Shown here: positions 56,208-63,606 of the stretch, one piece after another
How positions within the stretch are numbered: the first letter of the stretch is position 1
Layout of the letters: every line of letters begins with the position of its first letter
Translations under genes and position numbers: made by a program
Source of the DNA: JBOZRQ01 sp050789255
GTDB taxonomy: Bacteria; Bacillota; Sulfobacillia; Symbiobacteriales; Symbiobacteriaceae
Reading direction: 5' to 3'
Assembly (NCBI GenBank): GCA_050789255.1
Contig: JBOZRQ010000035.1
Coordinates: forward strand, 1-64,000
Length of the DNA stretch: 64,000 bases
Notes under the pieces: model-generated
Database searches by the model: none
What the model was told of the DNA's origin: nothing
The model's input: the letters and a program-made list of their open reading frames with translations, nothing else

Positions 56208-57695
56208 CTAGGCTCCGAGCTCTTTTAAGGCTTGTTCAGCCTCGAAGTCGTACCCGCTGCCCGGGAACTTCGACAGCAGGTCACGGTACAACTGGGCCGC
56301 TTTGGCTCGGTCCCCTGCGGCAGCCGCCGCCCGGGCGCCGAAGTACAGGGCGTCATCCCGGTAGTCCGACTGGGGGAAGTCGCCCACCAGCCGCTCGTAC
56401 CACTTGACGGCCTCGGCTGGCTTGCCGGCCAGGTCGGCGGAGCGGGCAGCCAGGTAGGCGGCGTCGTCGGCCACATAGACGTTGGTCTCCAGCTTCAGCG
56501 AGGCGTCGAAGGCGGTCAGCGCCCGGTCGTAGTCGTCGGCCATGAAGGCCACGTAGCCCTCGAAGTACCGGTCAATCGCGGCCTTGAGCCGGTTCTGGTC
56601 CATGGACTGCTCGATCCACGCCGGCAGGGTCACACCCAGGCGCCGCGCCTCTGCGAGCGCCGCCAGGAGCGCTTCGGTATCGGTGGCTCGCCCGGTGGTG
56701 CCGGCCAACTGGAGCACCTTGAGGGCGCCCGCCTCCCGGGCGGCGGCCTGCTTCAGGTCGGCTTCGGCCTTGGCCAGCGCCTCCTTCGCCTTGGCGACCG
56801 CGCTTTCGGACTGCACCAGGGAGGCCCTGGTCTCCTCCAGCTGCCGCTTGGCCTGGGTGACCTCCTCCTGGGCCTGCTGGGCGGCAGTGCGGGCGCCGCC
56901 AGCCGACCTGCTCTGGTAGACGGCCACGCTCGCCGCCGCAACGGTCACGATGCTGAGCAGGGCCACCAGCAGGCGCGAGTCGAGGCCCGGCTTGGGCTGT
57001 GCGGCAGGCGCGGCCCCAGGCGCCTGGGCTGCGGCGGCGACCGCCTGGCGCACCTCCACGGCCTTGCTCTCGATCAGGGTGACCAGGCAGGTCTGAAGGC
57101 CAGGGACGCTGGGATCGAGCTCCATGGCGCGCTGCCAGGCTTCCTCCGCCTCGGCGGCCATGCCCAGGGCCCAGGCCGCGATCCCCTTGACCACGAAGGC
57201 CAGCGCCAGTCGGCTTCCGGGGCCGGTGGCGGCGGCGAGGGCGTTTAGCGCCTCCCCCCAGCGGTTGTCGTGGGCGAAGCCCAGGGCCTCGTTGTAAGCC
57301 TTCAGTACAGCCAGGTCTGCGTTGGTCTCAGGGCTGGTGCGGACCTCCACGGCCCAGTCGGCGTGGAGGCCGGCCTCGCCGGCCTGTGACCAGGCGGCCA
57401 GGGCCTCGGCCACCCGCCCGGCCTTGTGGTAGACCAGGCCCAGCAGCCCGAGCACCCCGGGGTCCGGACCAGCCAGCTCCAGGGCGCGCTCAAGCGACTC
57501 GGCCGCCTCGCTCCAGAAGCCGCCGAGGGCGGCGGCCAAGCCGTCGTTGTACAGGGTAACCCCGGTGCGGCGGCTGGCCAGCAGCACGGGGGAGATCTCA
57601 GCGTGGCAGTGAGGGCAGGGGCTGGCAAGCTGCGGCCCGGCGGCCCCGCACGACCAGCATCCCCAGGCCGCACCTGCGGCGGGGCTGGGAACCAT
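56208..57695 (-). CDS. zinc-ribbon, TPR and coiled-coil membrane protein
   Basis: A protein of about 495 residues. An N-terminal zinc-ribbon-like pair of CxxC motifs (CWSC and CPHC) precedes TPR-like repeats (about 40-220). A transmembrane segment (about 245-262, LLVALLSIVTVAAASVAVYQ) leads to a coiled coil (about 270-340, AQQAQEEVTQAKRQLEETRA), and C-terminal TPR repeats of the YbgF/BamD-like kind (FPQSDYRDDALYFGARAAAA, KFPGSGYDFEAEQALKELGA) end it. The start is taken at ATG 57695, seven bases after GGGAGG. It follows the GrpE-like gene by about 30 bases, so the two are probably co-transcribed. Confidence 0.75.
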   Translation of the reverse strand: MVPSPAAGAAWGCWSCGAAGPQLASPCPHCHAEISPVLLASRRTGVTLYNDGLAAALGGFWSEAAESLERALELAGPDPGVLGLLGLVYHKAGRVAEALAAWSQAGEAGLHADWAVEVRTSPETNADLAVLKAYNEALGFAHDNRWGEALNALAAATGPGSRLALAFVVKGIAAWALGMAAEAEEAWQRAMELDPSVPGLQTCLVTLIESKAVEVRQAVAAAAQAPGAAPAAQPKPGLDSRLLVALLSIVTVAAASVAVYQSRSAGGARTAAQQAQEEVTQAKRQLEETRASLVQSESAVAKAKEALAKAEADLKQAAAREAGALKVLQLAGTTGRATDTEALLAALAEARRLGVTLPAWIEQSMDQNRLKAAIDRYFEGYVAFMADDYDRALTAFDASLKLETNVYVADDAAYLAARSADLAGKPAEAVKWYERLVGDFPQSDYRDDALYFGARAAAAAGDRAKAAQLYRDLLSKFPGSGYDFEAEQALKELGA

Positions 57696-57727
57696 ACACA
57701 TTCCTCCCGGTGGACCCTGTGATTCGG

Positions 57728-58327
57728 TCAGCGCACGGTCACGACCTGAGCCCGGCGGAGCAGGGCGCCACTCCAGCGGAATCCCCGCTGGTAGACGGCC
57801 GCGACGGTGCCGGACGACAGGCCGGCATATGCCGGTTCATCGCCGCTGACGGTGTTGACCTCGTCGTGGACCTCGGGGTCGAAGGCGCTGCCCTCGCCCG
57901 GCAGGTGCTCCAGGCCCATCTGCTCCAGCAGGTTGGTCACCGTGGCCTTGAAGCCGTCGAACTGCTCCTTCCACTCGGGCTGTCCGAGCAGCACCACCGC
58001 ATCGTAGGCCAGGTCGAAGGTGTCGACCACGGGCAGGAAGGACAGGATCAGGCTCTGCTCGGATTCGGTGGTGGGGCGCCCCTGCTGCTGGGCAGCCATG
58101 AGGGCAGCAGACATCTCTTCGGCCTTGGCGACCAGCGCCTTCAGGTCGGCGGCGGAGCGGAACTGTGCCATGCCCATCTTGCTGAGGGCCTGTGAAAGCT
58201 CCTCCCACCAGGCGGCGTGAAGGCCCAGGGCGGGCACTTCCGCCTCGCTCACGGGGAGCGGCTGGAACTTGCGCATCTCACGGGCTGCGTCGAACAGCTG
58301 GCTCATCCCCTTCGTCGGATCAATCAT
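57728..58327 (-). CDS. GrpE-like nucleotide exchange factor homologue
   Basis: A 199-residue protein. Its central and C-terminal parts match GrpE: LSFLPVVDTFDLAYDAVVLL in the helical bundle, then FKATVTNLLEQMGLEHLPGEGSAFDP split near residue 130, VHDEVNTVSGDE, GTVAAVYQRGFRWSGALLRRAQVVV-like ending. The usual charged N-terminal coiled coil is shortened and different. No dnaK, dnaJ or hrcA adjoins it; it is paired with the zinc-ribbon/TPR membrane protein, so it may be a specialised paralogue. The ATG at 58327 is used; an upstream AAGGAAATAAAGGCG is a loose ribosome-binding site. Confidence 0.8.
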   Translation of the reverse strand: MIDPTKGMSQLFDAAREMRKFQPLPVSEAEVPALGLHAAWWEELSQALSKMGMAQFRSAADLKALVAKAEEMSAALMAAQQQGRPTTESEQSLILSFLPVVDTFDLAYDAVVLLGQPEWKEQFDGFKATVTNLLEQMGLEHLPGEGSAFDPEVHDEVNTVSGDEPAYAGLSSGTVAAVYQRGFRWSGALLRRAQVVTVR

Positions 58328-58385
58328 CGCCTTTATTTCCTTAGGTAACCGTATTTATCCTTCACATCTGCTGCAAACGAACCAA

Positions 58386-58414
58386 GGCGGCCCTCCCGCT
58401 TAGCGGGGGCCGCC
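58386..58414 (-). terminator. hairpin downstream of the ArsD-like gene
   Basis: The arms GGCGGCCC (58386-58393) and GGGCCGCC (58407-58414) enclose an inner CCCGC/GCGGG stem. On the minus strand it is followed by TTGGTTCGTTTG. Confidence 0.6.
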
Positions 58415-58436
58415 TGCTCAGTAGCATCTGTTATGG

Positions 58437-58778
58437 TTAGAAACGCAGGTGCAGGTCTTCCCGGACGACCACGGGCTCCAACTCGCCGTATGTGGGATAG
58501 GTCCCGGTCCGCATCACCCGGCCGTCGATCACGGTAACGGGAAGCACTGCAGGGCCGCGCTCGCGCAGCAGGGCGGCGACCCGAGGGAAGTCGCGGTACG
58601 CCTTATGGTCCTCGCCCAGGTAGTGACGGCGCACGCGCACAGCCTCGCCGTACTCACGGTAGACCCGGCGGATCTCATCTTCCAAAATCATCACGGCAGG
58701 ATCGGGACACGGGTCGTCCATGACCCCCATGTCGGCCGGCTCTGCGTCGAAGATATCGATTTCCATAAGGACTGGCAT
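58437..58778 (-). CDS. ArsD-like thioredoxin-fold protein
   Basis: A 113-residue protein resembling ArsD and related thioredoxin-like proteins. It starts MPVLMEIDIFDAEPADMG, has a CPDP site after MDD near residue 25, a helix (VMILEDEIRRVYREYGEA), and ends with the ArsD-like LLRERGPAVLPVTVIDGRVM and GTYPTYGELEPV. The paired cysteines that bind As(III) in ArsD are reduced to one, so metallochaperone function is doubtful. The ATG at 58778 has a strong GGAGGTG site and is preferred over an in-frame start 42 codons upstream. No other ars genes are seen. Confidence 0.7.
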   Translation of the reverse strand: MPVLMEIDIFDAEPADMGVMDDPCPDPAVMILEDEIRRVYREYGEAVRVRRHYLGEDHKAYRDFPRVAALLRERGPAVLPVTVIDGRVMRTGTYPTYGELEPVVVREDLHLRF

Positions 58779-58944
58779 CCAGGACACCTCCGGGTAAAGC
58801 ATCGCACAGAGGGCCGTAGACTCGCCATCCTCAGGAGGTACTGAAGTGACCACCGGATCGGGTGGGGCGTTTGTATAGACTTGGGAACCATCAAAACACC
58901 GCACACGTCACATCTTCGTACGACGCAATGGGGGTTGGTTGAGC

Positions 58945-59532
58945 GTGACTTTTGCCTGGAGTGACCCGACATACCTGAGCGAGGGCACCGCCCGGCAACG
59001 CCAGGCCCATGCCGCTTTGGCAAAGCTCAACCTGGCCGAGGTCCTGAGGCCCTTCTCCCCGGTCCTCTGCGGGACGATTCCCCTTGGGATCGACATCCCG
59101 GAGAGCGACCTGGATGTGATCTGCGAGGCCCGGGACCTGGGCGCCTTCGAGCGCGCCGTGACCGGGGCGTTCTGCGCGCGGGAGGGCTTTACGGTGAGGC
59201 GCACGGAGAAGCAGGGGCACGCGACGGTGATCTGCAACTTCCGGGCCGAGGGCTTCGAGTTTGAGCTCTTCGCACAGCCCCGGCCGGTGACCGAGCAGAA
59301 CGCTTACCGCCACATGGTGGTCGAGGCCCGCCTGCTGGCCGCCGCCGGCCCCGTGGCAGCCGAGGCAATCCGGCGCCTCAAAGCGCAGGGCATGAGGACT
59401 GAACCAGCCTTCGCCGCCTACTTCGGCCTCGACGGCGACCCCTACGAGCGACTCCTGGCTCTCTTTCCGGGAGAAGAGAAATATGGCCGCGGATGCGCGG
59501 ACTGCGCAGATTTCCGATCCAATCGCGGATGA
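58945..59532 (+). CDS. DUF4269 nucleotidyltransferase-like protein with a repeat-derived C-terminus
   Basis: A protein of about 195 residues of the DUF4269/minimal-nucleotidyltransferase type. The catalytic-like motif is CGTIPLGIDIPESDLDVICE, with DLD acidic residues. A later HATVICNFRAEGFEFELFAQ strand and the YRHMVVEARLLAAAGPVAAE helix follow. The final 17 residues (KYGRGCADCADFRSNRG) are encoded inside the dispersed CCGCGGATG repeat, so the original C-terminus was replaced when the repeat inserted. The start is GTG 58945, ten bases after GGGGG; a TTG at 58939 is also possible. Confidence 0.8.
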   Translation: MTFAWSDPTYLSEGTARQRQAHAALAKLNLAEVLRPFSPVLCGTIPLGIDIPESDLDVICEARDLGAFERAVTGAFCAREGFTVRRTEKQGHATVICNFRAEGFEFELFAQPRPVTEQNAYRHMVVEARLLAAAGPVAAEAIRRLKAQGMRTEPAFAAYFGLDGDPYERLLALFPGEEKYGRGCADCADFRSNRG

Positions 59533-59534
59533 TC
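59485..59534. repeat. CCGCGGATG dispersed repeat, interrupted copy, left half
   Basis: It begins with GGCCGCGGATGCGCGGA; bases 59486-59510 are identical (inverted) to 40491-40515. It overlaps the 3' end of the DUF4269 gene. The matching right half is found about 350 bases away, beyond an IS-like insertion. Confidence 0.82.
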
Positions 59535-59581
59535 TAGAGAGTTGTCATTGGGACAATCCGAAAAACACTAAAAATATGTAT

Positions 59582-59888
59582 GGGGCCGTCCCAAAAGCAG
59601 ATTGATCTGCATTGGACGGCCCCTTCTAAGTGCCAATAGCCGGGATGCAAGCCCACGCTGACCTGGACCCACCTGGCGGTCGACAGCAATGCACCGTCCA
59701 CAATGTTTTCGAGACTGTCGAGCGAAGCCTGAAACCCGCAATCCTTCGGCGCGCACGTAGTTCTCCGAAACAAACTGGACAGGATTTGTGCCCCTTCTCG
59801 GTTCAAGCGCACTCCCAAATAGTTTCGGAGCGCATAAGCGGGACCGGGGCCGTCCCAAATCAGCGACATTGACTTTTGGGACGGCCTC
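59582..59888. mobile_element. IS-like/MITE-like element with terminal inverted repeats
   Basis: A 307-base element bounded by GGGGCCGTCCCAAAAG (59582-59597) and its complement with one mismatch (59873-59888). Each end also folds on itself: 59582-59591 pairs with 59614-59623, and 59846-59859 pairs with 59875-59888. GGGGCCGTCCCAAAAG-like ends are seen in IS1182-type elements, but no transposase frame is recognisable, so it is either a deletion derivative or a MITE. It sits inside the dispersed palindromic repeat. Confidence 0.65.
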
Positions 59889-59933
59889 ATCCGCGTGTAT
59901 GCTGGAAATCAGCGTCATCAGCGCATCCGCGGC
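59889..59933. repeat. CCGCGGATG dispersed repeat, interrupted copy, right half
   Basis: CATCCGCG at 59888-59895 and GCGCATCCGCGGC at 59921-59933 are the complements of the inner and outer arms of the left half. It ends 11 bases before the stop of the MFS gene. Confidence 0.75.
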
Positions 59934-59944
59934 GGTAGAATGTG

Positions 59945-61258
59945 TCAGTCCGCCATGGTCACCCCGGCGGCCATGCGGTCGAGGTACTCCTTGTCCTCCA
60001 CCCGCAGCAGGGATGGGTTGAAGAGCTGGGCCGCGCACACCAGGGCGATCAGGGCGCCCAACGCAGCCACTGCGTAGCCCGGGTGGAAGAGCCCGCCGAG
60101 CACGCCGGCCAGCATGGTGCTGATGGGCGCCGAGCCGGTGGCGAGCACCCGCCGCACCGAGAAGACCCGGCCCTGGAGCTCCTTGGGGACCAGCCCCTGC
60201 CAGATCGCCTGGCCGTGGGCGGTGACCAGCGGGACCGTGGCCATGAGGAAGAAGCGCGCTGCCACCACCAGGTAGAAGTCAGACGCGAGGCCGAGCAGGA
60301 CCATCGCGAATCCGCCGAACAGGAAGGGGAAAATCACCCCGTAGATGCGCTTGCGCTTCAGCCCGCCCCAGGAGCTGATCACCACCCCGCCGAGGACGGC
60401 GCCCAGGCTGCCGACCGTGTTGACCATCGCCAGGGAGGCCTCGAAGGTAAAGCCCCGGGCGGCCCAACTGTCGGCGAGGGAGAACTTGAGCAGCAGGGGC
60501 GTGAAGACGGGCAGGGAAGACAGGCCCAGGTTGACCACAAAGGGCAGGGTCATCAGCCACAGCAGCGGCCGGCGCCTAAGCAGGTAGGCGGCGCCCTCCT
60601 TCACATCGGCCAGCATCGACTTCCGGGCCGAATTACGGCGGGGCGACGGAATCTCAAGGAAGAGAAGGGCCACCGCCGAGACGAAGAATGTCACCGCGTC
60701 GATCGCCAGGGTGAGGGGCAGGCCCTCCGAGGGTCCTACCGCCACTAGCCCAGCAGCGGCGGCGGGCGCCACCACCTGGGAGATCGAGAGCACGGTCTGC
60801 ATCATCCCGTTGGCCCGCGGGATCTGGCTCTGGGGCAGGAGCATGGCGTACGAGGTCTCCATGGCGCTCTGGTGGAAGTTGCCGGCGATCGACTGCATCA
60901 GCATGATCAACAGCAGCACGGGGAAGCTGAGGCGCCCGGTGTACATCAGGAAAACCAGTAGCGTGGTGAGCACGCCCAGAACCAGATCGGACACCAGCAT
61001 GATGCGCCGCCGGTCGTGCCGGTCGGCCCAGGCGCCGGCAATGGGGCCGGTGAGAACCATGGGCAGCAGGAAGACCAGGCCGACCGCAGACAGGGCAAGG
61101 GCCAACTGCTGGCGCTGCTCAGGCGCCGGATAGGCCACCTGCGTCAGCCAGATATTGATCGCAAAGTACGAAATGCCGCTGCCGAAGACGGACAGCCCCT
61201 GCGTGCCCAGCAGCGCCAGGAAGGTGCGGAATCCGTGTTTCGGTGGCTCGTAAGTCAT
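59945..61258 (-). CDS. MFS exporter (enterobactin-exporter/MFS_3-like)
   Basis: A 437-residue transporter with 12 predicted transmembrane segments. The start FRTFLALLGTQGLSVFGSGI and the loop GPIAGAWADRHDRRRIMLVS are typical of the MFS_3 drug/siderophore exporter subgroup. The second half shows GGVVISSWGGLKRKRIYGVI and QAIWQGLVPKELQGRVFSVR. It lies 12 bases after the XRE/wHTH regulator gene, so the two are co-transcribed and the regulator probably controls exporter level. Substrate unknown. The ATG at 61258 is used. The gene ends beside the interrupted repeat. Confidence 0.9.
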   Translation of the reverse strand: MTYEPPKHGFRTFLALLGTQGLSVFGSGISYFAINIWLTQVAYPAPEQRQQLALALSAVGLVFLLPMVLTGPIAGAWADRHDRRRIMLVSDLVLGVLTTLLVFLMYTGRLSFPVLLLIMLMQSIAGNFHQSAMETSYAMLLPQSQIPRANGMMQTVLSISQVVAPAAAAGLVAVGPSEGLPLTLAIDAVTFFVSAVALLFLEIPSPRRNSARKSMLADVKEGAAYLLRRRPLLWLMTLPFVVNLGLSSLPVFTPLLLKFSLADSWAARGFTFEASLAMVNTVGSLGAVLGGVVISSWGGLKRKRIYGVIFPFLFGGFAMVLLGLASDFYLVVAARFFLMATVPLVTAHGQAIWQGLVPKELQGRVFSVRRVLATGSAPISTMLAGVLGGLFHPGYAVAALGALIALVCAAQLFNPSLLRVEDKEYLDRMAAGVTMAD

Positions 61259-61270
61259 AGGTCTCTCTCC

Positions 61271-62038
61271 TTATTTGGGGCAGTCCCCCAGATCACGGAC
61301 AATGACGGCTGGCCCGGTCTGCGGGGCGCAGAGGGCCCGCAGAATGGCCGCCAGGGAGAGCCCCATGCGCATCTCCAGGGCGTACCCCTCCCGCTGGCGC
61401 ACCACGACCCCGGCGTCCATGAGCTCCTCCATCACCGTGTGCAGCGCCTCTGGATGCGGGCAGAGCCCCGCCTCCCGGAGGGCGCTCTCCTTTTTGGGTC
61501 CCTGGAGCAGGTGCTGAACGATCTCCCAGTGGACGGGGGCAACCATAGCCCGCAGGGTCTCGAGTACCCCTGCGTCGGGCTCGGCCTCGATCCCCTCGCC
61601 GAAGACCATCCCCGAAAACCGGTCCCGCAGCCACAGGCGCTGGCCGATCAGGCGGCCGCCGTCCCGCACGGAGACGACGCCGGCCATGGTCTCCGACTGG
61701 ACATTCCCCTCGTAGCCCATGAAGTGGAGGCGCTGGATGATCTGAGGAATGGCGATCTTCCGGGCGTCCTTCGTCTGCTGGCTCAGCCGGGCGACCAGCT
61801 GGTCCGTGAGGGTCTCCAGGCCCACGCCGCCGTCGATGCCGAGCAGTCCATCGGCCGAGGTGCCCAACAGCTGGCAAATGGCAGGGAGCAGGCCGATATC
61901 GGGCGCCGACTCGCCGTTCTCCCACTTCGACACGGCCTGAGCGCTTACGCCCAGCGCCCCGCCGAGCTGCTCCTGGGTGAAGCCCTGGGCCTTGCGGCGC
62001 TCCTGGATCCGCTTTCCGAACTGCTGCTGGTCTAGCAT
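61271..62038 (-). CDS. XRE-family regulator with C-terminal winged-helix-like domain
   Basis: A 255-residue regulator. The N-terminal HTH (about 7-62) reads RIQERRKAQGFTQEQLGGAL and GVSAQAVSKWENGESAPDIG, followed by LLPAICQLLGTSADGLLG. The C-terminal part (about 165-235) looks like an ArsR-type winged helix (MVAPVHWEIVQHLLQGPKKE, VMEELMDAGVVVRQREGYAL). It is probably the regulator of the downstream exporter, responding to its substrate. The ATG at 62038 follows GGGAGGG, and 28 further in-frame codons upstream are rejected. Inverted repeats upstream may be its operator. Confidence 0.87.
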   Translation of the reverse strand: MLDQQQFGKRIQERRKAQGFTQEQLGGALGVSAQAVSKWENGESAPDIGLLPAICQLLGTSADGLLGIDGGVGLETLTDQLVARLSQQTKDARKIAIPQIIQRLHFMGYEGNVQSETMAGVVSVRDGGRLIGQRLWLRDRFSGMVFGEGIEAEPDAGVLETLRAMVAPVHWEIVQHLLQGPKKESALREAGLCPHPEALHTVMEELMDAGVVVRQREGYALEMRMGLSLAAILRALCAPQTGPAVIVRDLGDCPK

Positions 62039-62076
62039 GGTTGCGTTACCCTCCCGGTTGAGTCTCGCAGGATCAG

Positions 62077-62105
62077 CATACCAAGACCCCACGGGGGATG
62101 GTATG
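62077..62105. promoter_or_regulatory. inverted repeat upstream of the XRE regulator, possible operator
   Basis: CATACC (62077-62082) and GGTATG (62100-62105), with CCCC/GGGG pairing inside, form an imperfect palindrome. A wider TGGAGCG/CGCTCCA pair flanks a TTGAAT/TACCAT-like minus-strand promoter (18-base spacer). Confidence 0.4.
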
Positions 62106-62188
62106 GAGCGGTTCATGATCAATTCAACTATTGGTTGAGTCGCTCCAGCGGTCCGCAGGGTACGCTAACGCGGAAAGGGGGGCTCAAC

Positions 62189-62368
62189 ATGACGGAGAAC
62201 AAGCGGCTCCATCCGCCGGGAGGTCAGCGTGCAATGGAGGATGCCCGGCCGGACGACGAAGCGGAGTACGTGCAGTACCAGGACGGCGACGGGGCAACCG
62301 GGGCCAATCGGGCCTACGGCAACAGTCCTCGAAACTCGGGCGCCCGGTTCACGGGAGCGAAGCAATAA
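62189..62368 (+). CDS. small hydrophilic hypothetical protein (59 aa)
   Basis: An unrecognised 59-residue protein. The ATG at 62189 follows AAAGGGGGG, a good site that decides the start. It is very hydrophilic and Gly/Asn/Asp/Gln-rich (MEDARPDDEAEYVQYQDGDG, ATGANRAYGNSPRNSG), so probably disordered; the composition is reminiscent of small acid-soluble or spore-associated peptides, but no SASP motif is present. It is divergent from the XRE regulator and followed by a GC-rich hairpin. Confidence 0.65.
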   Translation: MTENKRLHPPGGQRAMEDARPDDEAEYVQYQDGDGATGANRAYGNSPRNSGARFTGAKQ

Positions 62369-62372
62369 TGCG

Positions 62373-62400
62373 GGAGGCTGCCCTGGTCCGGGCAGCCTCC
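62373..62400 (+). terminator. GC-rich hairpin after the 59-residue gene
   Basis: Perfect 11 bp arms 62373-62383 (GGAGGCTGCCC) and 62390-62400. There is no T-tract, so it is a weak or factor-assisted terminator. Confidence 0.45.
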
Positions 62401-62488
62401 TGCGCTGCTGAGCAGGTGCTGCAGTCCCCCGGCACGAAATTGGATAGAGCTGCAACTATCCAACCTTGAACGGGAGGCTTCGATACAC

Positions 62489-63556
62489 TTGCGATTGCAG
62501 AAACCGCTTCGGATCTCCGCCCTGGTAGCAGCTGGCGTGCTGGTGGCTGGCGTGGCATGGGCCGGACAGCTTACTTACAAGGGCTACAACGTGGTCCAGG
62601 TCCTGGTCAACGGCAAGGCGCTGGGCGGCGACGTGCCGGCGATTAACGTGGATGGCCACGTGATGATGCCAGTGCGTGCGATCTCCGAAGCGCTTGGGGG
62701 GAAGGTCGACTGGGACGGCGCCACCCAGTCCGTGCTCGTGGACACCGCTAGCGCTGCAGCGGCCACGGTCAACGGCAAGGTGATCTCCATGGCTGACCTG
62801 AACGCCCGGCTGCAGGAGCAAAGCGGCCAGCAGATGCTGAACCGGATGATTGAAGAGGAGCTGATCCGGCAGGAGGCTGCCAAGCTGAACCTCTCGGTCA
62901 CCGACGTGGAGCTCGCCGCTGAGATTCAGCGGGTTCGGGATCAGGTAGGGGGCGCCCAGCAGCTGGCCGAAGCTCTGCGCCAAAACAACCTGACCCAGGC
63001 GCAGTTCGAGCAGCTCACCGAATTCAACCTGCTGGCCCGCAAGGTTGTGGCCACGGTCGTCGCTCCGCAGATCACGGACGACGCGGTTCAGAAGCACTAC
63101 CAGGCGAACCAGCTGCGCCTGCGCTATGCCAACACCCAGGTGCGGGCGAGCCACATCCTGGTGGCGACGGAGGCGGAGGCCAAGCAGGTGCTGGAGCGCC
63201 TCGCCAAGGGCGAGAAGTTCGCCGACCTGGCGATGGCGCTCTCCACCGACCCGAGCGCCAAGTCCAACAAGGGCGACCTGGGCTTCTTCGGCCCCGGCGT
63301 AATGGTGGCCGAGTTCGAGCAGGCGGCCTTTGCCCTGAAGGTGGGCGCCCCATCTGCCCCGGTGAAGACCGCCTATGGCTGGCACATCATTGAGGTGACC
63401 GACCGCACGGAGGGTGCGGCCATTTCGGAAGCTGAAGCGCTGACCGCCGCCCGGCAGGAGCTGGTGGATCAGAAGACCCGGGACACCATCTCCCCCTGGC
63501 TGCAGGAGCTGAAGGCCAAGGCGAAGATTCAGAACCACTTCGGCGCCGCGAAGTAA
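62489..63556 (+). CDS. PrsA-like peptidyl-prolyl isomerase with copper-amine-oxidase-N-like domain
   Basis: A 355-residue exported foldase. The signal peptide (about 8-28, ISALVAAGVLVAGVAWAG) lacks a lipobox cysteine, unlike PrsA lipoproteins. A copper-amine-oxidase-N-type stalk domain follows (about 30-88, VDGHVMMPVRAISEALGGKV). A SurA-like helical part (about 92-205) includes NRMIEEELIRQEAAKLNLSV. The parvulin domain (about 210-305) has RASHILVATEAEAKQVLERL, SKSNKGDLGFFGPG and TAYGWHIIEVTDR. The TTG at 62489 follows CGGGAGG. It probably assists folding of secreted proteins at the membrane-wall interface. Confidence 0.9.
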   Translation: MRLQKPLRISALVAAGVLVAGVAWAGQLTYKGYNVVQVLVNGKALGGDVPAINVDGHVMMPVRAISEALGGKVDWDGATQSVLVDTASAAAATVNGKVISMADLNARLQEQSGQQMLNRMIEEELIRQEAAKLNLSVTDVELAAEIQRVRDQVGGAQQLAEALRQNNLTQAQFEQLTEFNLLARKVVATVVAPQITDDAVQKHYQANQLRLRYANTQVRASHILVATEAEAKQVLERLAKGEKFADLAMALSTDPSAKSNKGDLGFFGPGVMVAEFEQAAFALKVGAPSAPVKTAYGWHIIEVTDRTEGAAISEAEALTAARQELVDQKTRDTISPWLQELKAKAKIQNHFGAAK

Positions 63557-63606
63557 GCGCACAAAATCCCCCGGCGCCTCAGATCAGGTTGGGGAGGTAC
63601 CCTGCC

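Larger units (their letters stand above)
59535..59944. other. gene-free stretch: remnant mobile element and repeat halves
   Basis: No convincing gene is seen. The content is a short TTGTC/GACAA inverted repeat (about 59540), the IS-like inverted-repeat element (59582-59888) and the right half of the CCGCGGATG repeat. Short open frames here have no ribosome-binding sites and no recognised transposase motif. Confidence 0.7.

Noticed and set aside
59534..59890. 118-codon minus-strand frame inside the IS-like element as a transposase
   Set aside because: No DDE or other transposase motif, no ribosome-binding site, and both ends lie in the inverted repeats.
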